Below are positions 39,101 to 54,300 of a stretch of 64,000 bases of DNA, piece after piece; the stretch's first letter is position 1; each line of letters starts with the position of its first letter. The translations under genes and the position numbers were made by a program. The notes beneath the pieces are model-generated. The model was not told the origin of the DNA. It ran no database searches and was given only the letters and a program-made list of their open reading frames with translations. Source of the DNA: Icerya purchasi (lineage: Eukaryota; Arthropoda; Insecta; Hemiptera; Monophlebidae); the NCBI GenBank assembly GCA_039619475.1, contig CM077115.1, positions 493,231,352 through 493,295,351 on the forward strand, read 5' to 3'.

Positions 39101-42100
39101 CAAACTGTTCATGTCCATTTAACTTTTAAATTTTGGGCCTCCTGTATTTTCCAAATATTCTAGCGATTCTTTTACATTATTTAAAAAAGAGAATGGCCCT
39201 CCAGCTACCATGGAAAGAGCTGTGGACTTGTTTTTAGTTTGCCGTACTTTTGCTTTAAGCGAGTATTTTCCAAAATTACGATTCCTTAATATCAAAATTT
39301 TTCGAATTTTATATTTTCCCTCTATTCTGGAGACCTCAGTATGCAAGTTAAAATGAAAATCAATACCATTAGTCATATAGAACCGGCTGTGGAATTTTTT
39401 AAAAAAATTTCTTAAAGCTTGATTTTCACATTTTTAAAAAATTTAGGGTCTTTAATTTAATAATTTTTGGCGTCTCCTATTTTTCCTGTATTCTAGCGAT
39501 TCAAATTTAAAAAAAAAGAGGATCTCTTCAGCTACCGCAGAAATAGGTGTGGACTTTTTTTTAGTTTCCAGTCTTACTGCTTTAAGCGTGTATTTTCACA
39601 AATTTTGTACCCTAAATATCAAAATTTTTCGAATTTTATTATTTTCCTCTATTCTAGAGACCTTTGTATGCAGGTTTAAAAGAAAAGTAGTAGCGCAACG
39701 TATATAGAATTGGCTGTGGAATTTTTTAAAAAAATTTTGCATGAAACTTAATTTTCATATTTTTCAAAATTTGGGCCCTTTAATTTTAAAATTTTGGGGA
39801 TCTCGTATTTTTTCTATGTTGAGTGATTGATACACATCATTTTTTAAAAAGGGTGACCTTCTAGCTACTATGTAAAGGCCTGTGGACTTTTTTTTATCGC
39901 TTTTGCATGTATTTTTTCAAATTTTGGTCTCTAAATATCAAAATTTTTTAATTTTCATATTTTTCCTGTATTCTCGAAACCTCGGTATGCGCGTTAAAAA
40001 GAAAATCAAAACTGTAACTCACATAGAACCAGCTGTGGAATTTTTTGCTTAAAACTTGATTTTCATATTTTTCAAAATTTGGGTCCTTTAATTTCAAAAT
40101 TTTGGGAGTTTCGTATTTGTCCTATATTCCAGCGATTGGAATACATCATTTAAAAAAAAGAGTGACCTTCCAGCTACCATGAAAAGGGCTGTGGACTTTT
40201 TTTGTAGTTTAGGTGGTTACCGCTTTATGCGTGTATTTTTACAAATTTTGGCCCCTAAATATCAAAATTTTTCGAATTTTTTATTTTTCCTGTATTCTGG
40301 AGACTTTAGTGTACAGGTTAAAAAGAAAATTAATACCATAACTCATATAGATCCGACTGTGGAATTTTTTAAAAATGTTTTTCTTAAAACTTGATTTTTA
40401 CATTTTTTGAAATTTGGGGTTTTTAATTTTAATATTTTGAGGATCTTGTAATTTCCTTGTGATCTGCCGAAGAAAATACGTCAATTGAAAAAAAAAATTA
40501 ACTCTCTTGTTACTATAGAACGATTTGTACAATTTTTTTTCTTGCAACTTTATATAATAGATATATATGTTATAAATCCCTCGAGATAGCTATTGCGTCC
40601 TTGTCCTATTTCTTTTCATATTGTTATTCCGGCGTTATTTTTACAAAATTTATTGTGGATTTTGGCGTTTTATATAATGTTTTTTTACCTTTTCATCTGT
40701 TTAATCAATAGAAATATATTTTGCAGCCGTTAAAAAATTCTATTTGACCCTACTGAAAACTATTTCTATATCAATAAGTACAATATATGTTGACTTAATG
40801 ATTTTCGTCTTTTTTTTTTTTTTAATCGGATTTCTAAGTTATCTCTTTAGTTCTTCGTTTTTTTCGAAAACTGTGAATTTTCTTTTATTTTATTGTTAAT
40901 TCTAATTTTTATTAATAATTTTCGTATGTAACTTATATTCTTTATATTTGATTGTCTCGCTTTTTTTTAGTATCGTAATCGTAATGATTTTTTCGAAATC
41001 CGATTTTTTTTCTTTTTCATAAATTTCCTTTATTAATTCGTATAAATACTTTATCATGTCTCTATTAAAATTTATTAATAATTCACTTGGGATACTGTGC
41101 TGGTGCTTTTTTATTTTTTAATTGTCTAAGAGCGTATTCAAATTCTTTTGCAGTAATAAATGAGCCGATTGTATCATTCGTTTTCATTTGTTTATGCCCT
41201 GTTTTTGGTTTCTTTCTATTATTTATGAACAGCCATCTATGTCCCTTTTTCAATGCTGAATTATTTCTTTAATTACTAGTTTTCTATTTTCATCTTCGAT
41301 ACCATTTCCTCTGCTTCTGAATTCTTTAAAGTGTAGCCTTATTGATTGTATACTTTTTATCTATTTTTAATATTTTCTTCTGTTTTCTTTCGTCTTCCTT
41401 ACTTCTCTGTTCACTAAATGGCTGTCTTTGTTATGCATTTATACCTCTTTAAATCATCTACTTGTTCATAGACAATTTCAACATCCTTATTGCTGCAGTC
41501 AGATGTTAGGATGTACATTCGGATTATCGTCATAGATAATGCTTCCAGTTTTATTATAATATTACTTTATCATTGTACTGTAAATACGAGTAGCTTTTCA
41601 CTTTACTTCCTCACTTTTTATTTAATATTATTCCGATGTCGCTTTTTTCTTCTTGACTGCTTGAGCTTATTATTTATACTCTAGAAGTCATTGTTGTTTT
41701 ACCACTTTAATTCGCTTATTCCTGTTATGTTTTATTCATTTTTTGTTTCCTGTATGCTTCTAGATTTTGTATTTGAGACACACAAACTTCTTTTTACCGC
41801 ACTGCAGTATTTGCTCTTCAGTGAATATATGTCTATACACGATTAATACTTTCATTTTTTAAAGAGCTAACATTCCGTACGGCAATGTTCACTGTCGCGG
41901 CTATTTTAAATGTTTCGGATTAATTGAATTATTATATTTTTCATACTTTACGGGTTTTTTCATTTTTCCATCTGTAACGAGTAATCGAACTTTTACATGT
42001 TACGTGCAAATTTAATATCTTTTATTGTCCATTGAAATGATCAACGAACGTAAGTAAGTAGCGGAGTATCAGATACTGCAGATTTGAACAAAATTTGTAC

Positions 42101-45100
42101 ATTTAAAATCATTATTTTTGTTTAACTGTACCGATTGCTATTATAATAACATCAGTATTAAACCATGCCTGTTTTTAACAGAATAATTACTGGTTTCATT
42201 TGTACGGCGATGTATTAGATATAATTACGTTGCTTATACCAGAGATTAGTTTAAATGCGAAGAAACAAGTTTTTAACATACTGCCGAAACACATTGAATT
42301 CCTCGATTCAATTTTATTTATGGTAAGTAAAAGAAGAAAAGATTTTTTATTTATGTATATGTATTTTTTAAAGTTTATACACAAAAGCACGTCCACCATT
42401 ATGCTGTACAGTTCAACCGAATTTTTCTTTCACCTTCGTATTTTCAATCAGGCAGAAGATTTTTGGTGTAAGTGAGTAAAACGAGCTCATATGTGTTTGA
42501 AACTGAGGTGTTGAATTCTATATAGATTATAAATTTCGCTATAACCTGTATCCAAAATAGGTATTTTAATACGATCAATTCATTTCGTTTTATAATAGTT
42601 ACTCAAGGGCGGATTTATGATTTTACTTCGCGTGTACATAAATTTAGCAGTATAAAAAAATATTTTGTGTTTTTTGATTTTTAGAAATATAATGGGGTAG
42701 ATAATTTCCTCCAGAGGTGAAACAAAAATTATTTACCTAAGATATAAAGCTGCGTATTCAGAGTGTAAACATAATTGGTTTTTTAAATAAAAATTTATGT
42801 TAGCCGATTTAATCTGTTCTGCAGCGCTGTTACTAAATATGTTTTTTAATGCGCAAAGAGCACCGTGAAATCGAAAAAAAAAAAAAAAAAAGAAAAAAAA
42901 ATTATTAAAATCCTTGAGCGTAGGTCTCGAGCCACTTCATATCTGTATTGCTGTGTTATAGCAATTTTTTCTTTTAGGAAAACAAAAAAGGAATTATATA
43001 AATATACATTTATTTCTTTATTATTATTATTACAATTATTATCATTATATTATTATACATAAATGAACAAAATAACAATTACCTAAAAATTATAATAATC
43101 AGTAAAATTAATATTATGAGCACTAATCAATGAGATTCGTTTTCTCTCCTGTTTACTTAGTTTTTATAAGTCTACCTCCATATTTGTTGATGTATATCAG
43201 AACTGATTTTGCATTTATCAAAGAAGTATTTTCAGTAACCTTAATTTTTAAAAACATCAGTTTCCGAACATATATAGATACAAGAACATTTCACACTCGT
43301 TGCACTATTGTTAACATTTTACTAACCTTAACGTCATAAAAATTCATATTGAAACATAGACTTTTAAATTATCAGCGATATATTTCACTGAACGTATTTA
43401 TAAATTAAGCCTGTAAATAACATTTCGCCGTGATAAAAAGGCGGTAGTAGTTATAATCATAGTTTCGGAACGAAAAATGTGCAGTGTACGTCGCGCTGGT
43501 CACTCGGTCAACAGAAATACTTAGCTTGTTTGAACGCTTTGATCTATTTGCCTGTGTACACTGTTGTTGTACGTATGTGTGTGTTTCTCAAAGTGATCTT
43601 AATATAACACCCATTATCGTCAGAGAAATACTCATAGTGTCTGGTGAAAATAACATGAAAGTGAGAAAATCATCAAATCAGAATTCAAGTATTCTTCTAT
43701 TGAGAACGACTGGCGATTAGCACATAAAAACATTTTTCTTCTCATCGACTCCGCTAGATTTTTACTGGTAAACTAAAAACTGTCTTGTTGTCTTCATTGT
43801 TCGTCTCCTCTTGTTTTCGTTTTTCGTTAGTTTATTTTCCGTCCCCACTCAAGCAAAGCGCGTGTTAGCGGTGCTGATCATGTGTGCTTTGAGTGTTCAT
43901 CTCTTTTTGTTGAACATTCTACTTTGTATTCCAGTTTGCTGAGACATTATCTTTCTACTCCGTAATGCACCTCTTATATCCTTTGTTTTCCTTCTCCACG
44001 CATTATTCCCACTATTTGTTCCTGGGTAAAAATTCCTGGTTGTACTCCCCTTTCTCTTAAAAAAATAAAGATAAAAATAACTTAGAAATGTAGATGCGAA
44101 TAAAGAAAACGAATTTGAAATCACTGCACCGCAATTTACAAGCTTATGACAACGGAAATATTACGTCTTAACGTTATTTTAATAAATTTGGTGAATACTA
44201 ACTTAATAGTCATTAAATAACATTAATGAAAGGAGTTCTCGTAATACTTTCTTATAACTAGACAAAAATTAGCCAAAAAAAGTTTCATTAGAATATAGGA
44301 AAAATGTACCCCCAAAATTTTAAAATTAGCGACTTAAATTATTATTAACCTTAATTTATAATGAAAATATGTATTCAAATAAAGATAACGAATTCGAAAC
44401 CCTAATTCCGCAAGTTCAAGCTCATCTCTGACAGAAATATTACATTTGAACATTAATTCTTATACTAATATTCATCTTTACAAAGTACAGAAAATAGTAG
44501 CATTTTTGGCAGTCTATCTGTATTATCACTCAAAAATATTTACACTAAAAATTGCGAAATAAAATAATTTAAAAAAAAAAAAATACTGACTATAAAATTT
44601 GCTGTAAAAATTTTTAAAAAGAGTATTACAAAATAGAAAATAATTATTTGATAAAAAATAAAAGAAATTTTAGAGTAATATACTTAAAGTATTATAGTTA
44701 CTTTTGAACAACGTTAACTTTTTGTAATTGGCAATAAATTCAAATTGCCGCAGTAACTAGAAAACACATTTGCTGAAATTTTCAGTAAACTTATACTCAT
44801 TAAACATTTTCTAATTATTGCTGTAATTTAAATTTGGTACCGACTCTAAATAATTAACTTTGTTTAAGAATAATCATAATATCTTTAAAAATATTACTCT
44901 GAAATATATTTTCTTTTACCAAATAATTGTTTCTTACTTGTTAGTGAATTTTTATTCAATTTTTAAAGCAAATTTTGAATTCATTTTTTTTTTTTTTTTT
45001 CGTAAAAGAAGATAGGACGTTTGCAATTATTTTTAAGCAATAGGCCAACAAAAAAAATATTGGAAACTATACATAGATAAAATCATTTATTTTGAAGGTA

Positions 45101-48100
45101 AATTAATTACTAGTTTTTTTTGATGTTTGTTTAAGGCAGTTACTTTGTTATAATTTATTTTTATGAACAAGTTTAGTTAAGACATGTTTCGTTAGTTGCA
45201 TATGGTTAAAAAAAAACTACAAATAGTAGTATAAACAGCGTTTTACATTTTTTCTAAACAGTTTGATAGCTTTTTACACTTTCAGTTATTTAACTGAAAT
45301 TTAACCCGGTAATCGACCTATCTAATTCCATACTTGAGCATAAGCATATTTTAAATTATAGAATTACTTTCAGAAATATTAATTTTACTTAATCTATCTA
45401 TCCATCTATCTAATATCTTTAAACGAGCAATTCTTGTATATATATATATATATATAAATTTATTTCACGTATCTCGGAAACGGCTCTAACGATTTGGATG
45501 AAATTTGCACACTAGGGGTATTTTGAGCCAATAAATCGATCTGTCGAGATCTAATCCATGGCAAAATTCGGTTTCGCGAGTTTTAAATGTTTTTTAATGT
45601 TTTCAGTATAATACGAATCAGGGTTGGTGGCGCGATCTTTCGACAACGATGTAATAGATAATTTGTTCTGCCATTAGTATTATTTTTTGATTTTCGAACG
45701 CCGTCGATTATCGGCTCTGGTAGTGTCTTTTTGTACAGGGCGGTAGCGTCAATACTGATAGTGCAAAGGAATAAAACATATGGTAGGCAAAACATGCGAG
45801 CGAGTAATTCCAAATACCCGGAAACGGCGAGGAACAAGTAGGCAGAAAAATAGCGCCGGTCTTGGCTCTCAGCTGATCAGCGGGCGGTCACATAAGGGCG
45901 GTTCGAAAATCATGCGCTACTCATGCAGTAAAAATATATATATAACAAAAAAAAAAAAAAAAACATAAACGGATCGAAAATATCGTAACGAACAGTTCAT
46001 TTTTTATTTTTTTTGTATTAATTTAATATTTAATTAAAAAAAAAAAACTGTTTTTTAATAGCTACTAAACAAAAAAAGAAAAAGAAAATTGGTCAATAAA
46101 CAAAGAAGGACTTCGCGTATTTATATACAGATATTAAAGTTCTGCGTTGTGAAAGAGAATTACTGAAAATATGTTGTGCACATTTTAAAAACCTTTTGTG
46201 CAGTATACCCTTATTATTATATTTCGCAGTGATTTAGTCGGAAATTTTTTTTAATTGGTTGGAAAACAGCTGATCACGGGTAAAATTACAAGACGCTTTT
46301 TATTTGTTTTTATAACGAATAAACCGATAGATAAAGCAAAATTTAATTTTTCTAATAAAAAACGCATAGATATATACTCATATAAATCGACGTGTGCAGT
46401 CATTGAAAATATTTTCCAACAATTCGGAAAGTGAATTCGAAGGACCTCAACATTTTCGTTACGTTCAGTATTGAAAAGCAAAGTTGTATGGAAGAAGGCT
46501 TTAAATTCATAAATGTGTTCATAAATTAGTTTTAAAATATTTTATGTTTTGTTAATATATATAAGATTAAAATAAAGTTAAGAAGTTACAAAAAAGTTAT
46601 TGTATTATTAACTCTGAAAATTCTCTTTGTTTTAGGCGATAGATACTATGGATGAAAATAGTTTACGAACAATCACATCTTGTATGATGCTAATCAAATT
46701 TATAGCCAGTAATAATAAATTACGCAATACTGAAGATACTAACGTCATTAAAACGTTAATGGTAATGTTACTCATTTTTTTATATATGTGTGTATATATA
46801 TACTAGCTGTGCCCCACGGCTTCGCCCGTGTATTAATGCCCGTTTAAATCTATACTTGGAAATTCATTAAAAAATTTTTGTTTTATCTGGAATTGTATTT
46901 ACGTGAAAATTCTTTCTCTCTCTTTTGGGTGAAACATGTTTATCACCGTCTAACAAAAAATAGTCGTCTTCATGTTTCACGTTTAGCAGAAGATTGTCGA
47001 TTTTTCTATAATTTGTCCGTCGTAATTTAACAAAAAGTTTTGCTCAACTAAACAACACACACAGCCATCGTTTTGAAGAAATCAAGTTATATTCACATGG
47101 TGATCTCCTATAGTTACACGGTTAAGAGAACATCTTCACTCATATCTTTCAACCGCTCTGTCTCGAGCGTTTTATTATAATTAATTTATTATCATAAAAT
47201 CAAAATAACAGTGTTGAGTAAAGATTTTAATATTTCTGGTAGCAAATTATTAAAAAAAAAAGTTAAACGGTTAATTTAAAAAATTTATACGGCGGTTTTG
47301 GCCTAAAAGTTCGAACATTTGACATATCAGTTAAATACTCTATTTTATTTTTATATGTTCCCTATTAAGTCCAACAGTATATTGCTTAAATCTCTTCCAG
47401 CTTTTACAAACATATTGTACGATACATTTTCTTCTACTCCTAATAATTCATTATTATATAATAAATAAGATAGAGACGAAAACAAAGATGCACCATCCCT
47501 ATCTATGTATTTTACATAATGGGGAACTATTGCATCATCAACACACATATTAATTCTACATTCATACATACATATAACACGAACTTTTTTGTAAACAACA
47601 GCGAAAAAACGTTTATTTTATCATTCATCGATAAAAAGCGCCACGCGCCAACGATAAACATGGTTGCATTTCGATTAACATCGCACGATACACAAAAGTC
47701 GCCACGAAAAGTAGTTGGTGCTCAAAAAGTAATAAAATTGTCAAATTTGTTTTTTTTAATTGATTGACTAAATTATTTAATATAACAAATATTTATGTAA
47801 ATAATTAAAACAAAAAGTAATAGCCAACAATTAATTGTTTTTTTTAATTGATTGATTAAATTATTTAATATAACAAATATATTTATGTAAATAATTAAAA
47901 CAAAAAGTATCCTATCTCTTAAGTTGGACCAAATTGCATGTACTTTCAAAATTTCATAAAAATCGGTTAAGTAAATTCCGAGTTTACCCTGCACAAACAT
48001 AAAGACACGGGATTTTTATATATATAGATATATATTAATTACAACGTAATTCTTAGGTCGGCCCCCATTAGATTTTGTAACGAAAAAATGTCTCAATTTT

Positions 48101-48283
48101 ATGCAACGAAAGTTAAATGTTAGGATAGGATTTTTGTGATTATGTCATTTTTTTTGTGTCGATGCGGGTAAAAATGACGTTGTAAATTTTGATCATTTTA
48201 TACAAAGTATAGAAAGGAAAGAAATTGAAATATAAAAACGGGGCAAGGGGCAGAGCTGCTTGCGAGACCAAAATGATCGAGTT

Positions 48284-48344
<61 letters not shown>

Positions 48345-51300
48345 GAGTATATATACATACGCACGCGCGCGTACATACACACACACACACACATACATGC
48401 ATATATATATATATAGAGAGAGAGAGAGAAAGAGAGAGTTATTCGACTATTTTGTTTTTATTATTTTTATTTAATAATAATTTACGTGACCATATAACAT
48501 CAAGTCCATTTGTAGAGATGCAGTGACAACTATGTATTCCACCTAAATATTAATACGCTGCCGTAAGAAGCGGGAATTATTTTGTGACATGTTCTTCCTC
48601 ATGCGTTGTGTAGCATAACATTTTGACAGGTTGTTTATTTTTCATATTTTAACAAAAACTATGAAATGATTCTTTAAGTTACCTGACGCTTGGTTTCATC
48701 CATTATCTGGAACTCGCATATGTCAATTCTAAAAAAAAAAAAGAGAGAAGAAAAAGGCAGTCGGCAGCTATTGAAATTCAGAATAACAATAAAAATTATA
48801 CGGATAATTTCTGTTTCATTTATAAATATATTACAATGTATTATAAGCTCCACCTAAAACTTCTTGTTTGAAGTAAGAGAATATAAATTAAATATCGAAG
48901 TTTAATATTTTAATCCATACTTTTTTTTTTTTAAGAATATTGAAAATTACGTTCGATTAATGAACCGTTAGGGAAGAGTACTTTAATTTAATGGAAGAAC
49001 GTTTGCGAATATGAATGTTAAACCGTTGTACTTAAAATGAATTTTCAAAGTTTAAAGTTTGTAATTCAGATTTCGAAAAAAGGGAATGGTACTTTTCAAT
49101 AAGCAGAAGGTTTTTATAAACTTCCTTAACGGAGCTTGGTTTCTTCGGTTAACGAGAGGTTTCTTTTCTCAAATAGTTTAAGAGAAGAACAGTAAAAGTT
49201 TATGAAAAAAAGTGATATAAAAGTAAAATCCTTGTATTAAGTATTCCAAAAGAGACAAACTAAGAAAAAGAGAAAGAATGATAGTCAAGCTAAGAGTGCC
49301 TGGCTTCCCAAAGAGAAACCGAGAAAAGTAAATTTGTCAAGTCATATTAAGAAAGTACCGATACAACTAGTCGAGCGATAATTACGTGATATAAAAAAAA
49401 AATTAAAAATGAAATGAAAAAGCAAAGTGAAAATTTGCAAGCAATAGTTTTCATTAAAGAATAGAAATGATAAAGCGGACGAAAGTATTTTGGAAATAAA
49501 TTAATTTTTTTAATTTAATTTTTCTTATTAGATGAAAATATGTTTTTAGTCAATTCATTATAGAGCTAAATGCTTAAATCAGCCTATTAATAATGAAAAT
49601 AGCTATAAATTTTATAATATTAAATCTCTGCCTATTACGAAATTATATAAGTGCGCGAAGGAATGAAGGTTCTTCTGCTACCTGCAATCAACAATAATTT
49701 TTTAATTGCCAACACGATTTTTAATTTCTTTATCCAAATATGTATCACCACAGGACTTTGATTAATGAAGAATACGAGAAAGTCAAATAGGTTATGCACT
49801 ACACTAGTAACGTTATTACTAAATAACGAGTGAAACACGGTTCTGGTAGTTACTTAAAATATATGTTAGTAGCAGTAAAAATCAAATTCAGAATTTCTTC
49901 CCGTGACTAGAAATTTTATAAAAATAGAAAGAAAAAAAAAAATGGAATTTCTTCGGAAATTATAGATGAGAATAATTTGAATAAAATTGGGAAGTAGACT
50001 AAAGGCCAGATTTTAAATACTACAAAGAAAAATAAAAAAAAGATGGAGAAGTCGAAAAACCATTAAATGTTCGTGGAAACCTTAAAAATAAGAATTCTTA
50101 CATCCATTAGATTGCCGAACCACGATTACAGGAGTAAAAAAAAAAAATATTAATAAAGCACGCAAAAAATATGAAAATAATCAGATCTGAAACACATACG
50201 TTAATAAAATGATCCACGAGTTCAGAGGAATCTAAAACTTAATACGAAAGCTTTATATATCCAGATAGAATATTTAATCTGCAATAAGACAATTCAAAGC
50301 TCTTTAAAGGGGAATTTTGTAACCGTTGCAATAAAAATTGTAGAAGTATGAAAAGAATAATGTTTATTTATTTTCTTTTATAATTTTAAAAAATTGGAGA
50401 AAAAACATAGAAAAAACGAAAAATCACATCACACGTTTAAGGAAAGAAAGTGAAAATATAATACGTAGGCTGTTCAAAAAGTAATGGGAAACGCGCTCTG
50501 AAGGGAATATTTTTTAGATAAAGTGGTAACACTGCATACCAACGTGTAGCGTGTTCAATTCTCTATCGTTTAGTGTTGGTTTGACTGAAATCGGTGCAAT
50601 ATGTTGTCGCGTGGAACGAGTTTTGTAAAGTGTGTATGGGTGCCGCGTCAACGAGTCAATATGCAGAAAAATTTAGAGCAACGTTACAGTTTGAAATTTT
50701 GCGTTAAATTGAACAAAAGTAAAAAAGAATCGCTCGAAATGTTAAAAGCCGCGTATGGTGATAATGTGATGCCTTCCTCAACATTCCATCGTTGGTATGA
50801 TGCCTTCACAGCCGGTCGAGAGAGCGTAGACGACGAAGCGCGCGAAGGGCGCCCTTCCACATCAAGAACGGAGGTTCTAGTGAATACCGCAAGCGCTATC
50901 GTACGTGACGACCGTCGAATTACTATTAGGGAACTCGCTTCACACCTGGACATCTCTGTCGGTAGCGCATTTGCCATTGTTCATGACAATTTGAAGATGC
51001 GACGCGTTTCTTGTCGATGGATACCGCGCCTGCTTACAGCTGATCAGATGCAACACCGCGTCGACGTGTGTACCGAGTTATTGCAGCGGTTTGGCGGCGA
51101 TTCAAATGCTGAAATAAATAATATCATAACCGTAGACGAATCGTGGATGTACCACTACGACCCAGAGTTGAAACAACAAAGTTCACAGTGGAAGACGTCG
51201 AGTACTCCGCCACCCAAAAAAGCGAAGTGTGCCAGGAGCGCCGGGAAGGTAATGATGATTATTTTCTTCGATTCCGAGGGAATTTTGTACAAATACACCG

Positions 51301-54300
51301 TCCCTCGAGGCCACACAGTCACAGCGCAGAGATACAAGCACGTTTTGGAACAAATGGTTTGCCAATTCAAGAAAAAACGACCGCACCAGCGTGTTGATAA
51401 AATTTTGCTCCATCACGACAATGCGCGGCCGCATATTTCTCATGTTGTAATCGATTATTTACACTCTACTGGCATCAAAATCGTACCGCATCCACCGTAC
51501 AGCCCAGATCTCGCCCCGTGCGACTTCTGGCTCTTCCCGGAGCTGAAAATGGGCCTCAGAAGTCGAAGATTTGGGTCGGATAAGGAGGTTATCAATGCTG
51601 TTGACGCGCGCTGCAAAGAGCTTTCAAAGGATGGCCTCTCATTCGTATTCAAAAAGTGGCAGGAACGTTGGCTAAAGTGCATCAAGACCGGAGGGGGTTA
51701 CTTTGAAAAGGAGCATGTCGATTTAGAAGATTAAATAAGTATTTTTTTTTTTATTGATGTTTTCCCATTACTTTTTGAATAGCCTACGTAATTGCGTGCA
51801 TGATAGTTTTCCACAGTTTTCTGTTGCCTTCATTGTGGTTGTTAACTATTGTTTACGGTTTTTTTTTTTATTTCCTTATAATTTTTATTCTTGCCATCAT
51901 TGAGAATCAAACTAGAACTCCAATTTGGCAGTCCGATCATTCTGGTTATTTGATTACCGCACGATAAATATAAAATAAGTGAGATTTCACGCGAACATTA
52001 GTTGCTAGTGCTGCATTTATGATAATACTCCGGTATGGCTTTTATTCTAGCAATTTAGATTTAATATTAAAATTCATAACTGCTTGTTAAAGTAATATAA
52101 AATTAAACAAATCATGACCTTATAACAAACTAAAGGTGTATGACTAACTGAATCAATTCCTTTAATGTTCCTACGACGAATTATGTCATGCGAAATAAGT
52201 CCGTTCGAGTTTCGTTGCCGAGTACGGTGCTCAAAGTAATGTACTAGCAATATGGCGCCTGTTGATACTTAACGCGTACTTCAATATTACCGAAAAAAGT
52301 CATATTTCCCTTCTCTCCTGTCATTCCACCCCTTCTCGGAAGCAGTAACCTCGTTTTTGTTTCATCTCGATTATACGTTCATCCGTTCTTTTTTTCCGAT
52401 TTGTTCTGATCCAGACGGGCCACGAGTTATTGTTACAGCGAGTCTTACATCTGATACGCGATAGACTGAAAGTTAATCTGAGATCCCCTGATTTCGTGAC
52501 GTCAGCGCGTTGCGATTGTTTTACGAACGGACTTTTTTCGCTTGACACAGACTATACTTGATTCAACCTGTTCCAACTATAGTTACAAAATCTGTTACAC
52601 AATCGCTTTGCTTTATTTAAATTGCAGAACTTTATAACGTAACTGAAAAGAACTGTAACCTATATATATCCTAAAGGTACACATTTCGGGAATAATAAAA
52701 ATTTTTTTTTTTTTTTTTTGTACAATTTTCAGCGGGGGATCTTATATTTTTCTTTTAGAACATCTTTAGAAACTTAGTATTTTTATTTATAAAAACTGTT
52801 GAAGTTTCTAATTTTCACTAAAATAATCATTTCTAAAATTGAAATAAATGCGTATGCTACTTTATAGTTTATTTATTATCTTTCAAATGTATAATACTCG
52901 TTTTAATAAACGCGTGTGTTCTTTTAGATATACTGTATTTTGAATTTTCGAAATCTGCCATAAAATATTTCTCTACACAATAAAACGTTTACGGGATCAC
53001 ATTTTATACTGCTTATTACTAACAAAAAATCTGAAGCTAATATAAATCATACTTTTAAAAGAAAAAATAGTATTGCAATGGTAGGTGCGTAAACGACGGT
53101 ATGTGTGTCACTTAATTTTTATAATTAACAATTCTAAGTATTAATTATTTCACAGTAAGAAATAAACGTTAATAAAAAAAAAGCAATATAATGCAAATGT
53201 CTCAGTTGAAACGTAACTCTTAATATTTCTGTCGTTGTTTCGCTAACTTAACGTAATCATGCGAATGTACTACTGTTGTCGGATTCCTTATAATTATAAT
53301 AATCTAATTACAGCCTTATCTGTAACAATTTGGACTAGATAAAAATAACAGTACGTCAAAATTGTGAACCTGGGACAGGAATGTAGGAAAGTGTAACTGG
53401 AGCAATTCCCTGTAACACGGTTCACAGTTTGGAGTAGTTTAATCTAGTATTGTCACAAAACTAGATATTGCTACTTAATAGATACCATCATTGATTTTTG
53501 TCACACCATCTTATCATCAGCGAAAAGGATGCGTAAATCTAAAAAAGGCCTTAAGCAAATGAAATAACAGTCTCGAAAATGTTTCCGCTGGTTCATTTAT
53601 GTATACTTTTAGTTATTATAAAGTTACCGTTATGTTATTACTCTTAATTTTACATAACAATTTTATATTTTGTAAAAACAAGAAACAGAAGAGACTACTT
53701 TGAAACGCCAAATTTGCCGAATTTGTTGTTAAATCGCTACAAGTTTGTACCGTAAAGTTGTCGCGACGATGACTAGTGTAACGGATTAATTTTTTCAATT
53801 TAAATTTTACAGACCAGTATACACTATCGGTGGCAACTTATGGGTTGATCTATTTCTATAAGTGTTTATTTCATCTAGCTTACCAGATATTTCGAGTCAT
53901 TAATATGTTGTTTTGTTTGTTTTTTTTTTAAATTAGGCAAAACATAATTTTTTTTATTCGAACAATAATTATAAATTGCCCAAATGAATGTGTGTCGTTG
54001 CTACGTAATCAATATCGCTAAATTTTCAGTAACGTATAATAAAATATTTTATCCACTTTATCCGTTAATTAACATGTTCGTGCGAAATTTTAACTTACCC
54101 AGTTAATTAACAGCAGCTTTTCTGTATAAAAGTTTACGCACGCCGAGTCTTCTTGCGGTTTTCAACTAAAATGTCCGGATTGCTTGCAAACTTTTACGTT
54201 ATTTATTTCCTGGCTATTTTTAAATTTCAAAAGGCTGGAAAATTGGTCAATAATAAAATACGCAAATTCGTCGTGATAGTTGCATTTACTGAAAAGGCCG

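Noticed and set aside
43484..44124. Open frames on both strands in intron 18
   Set aside because: No recognisable domain, no splice partners and composition like the surrounding intron.
48140..48526. Three Tyr/Ile- and Thr/His-repeat frames
   Set aside because: Translations of the TA/AC/GA microsatellite.
50684..51685. Several frames opposite or offset to mariner A transposase
   Set aside because: Shadows of the intact D,D34D transposase.
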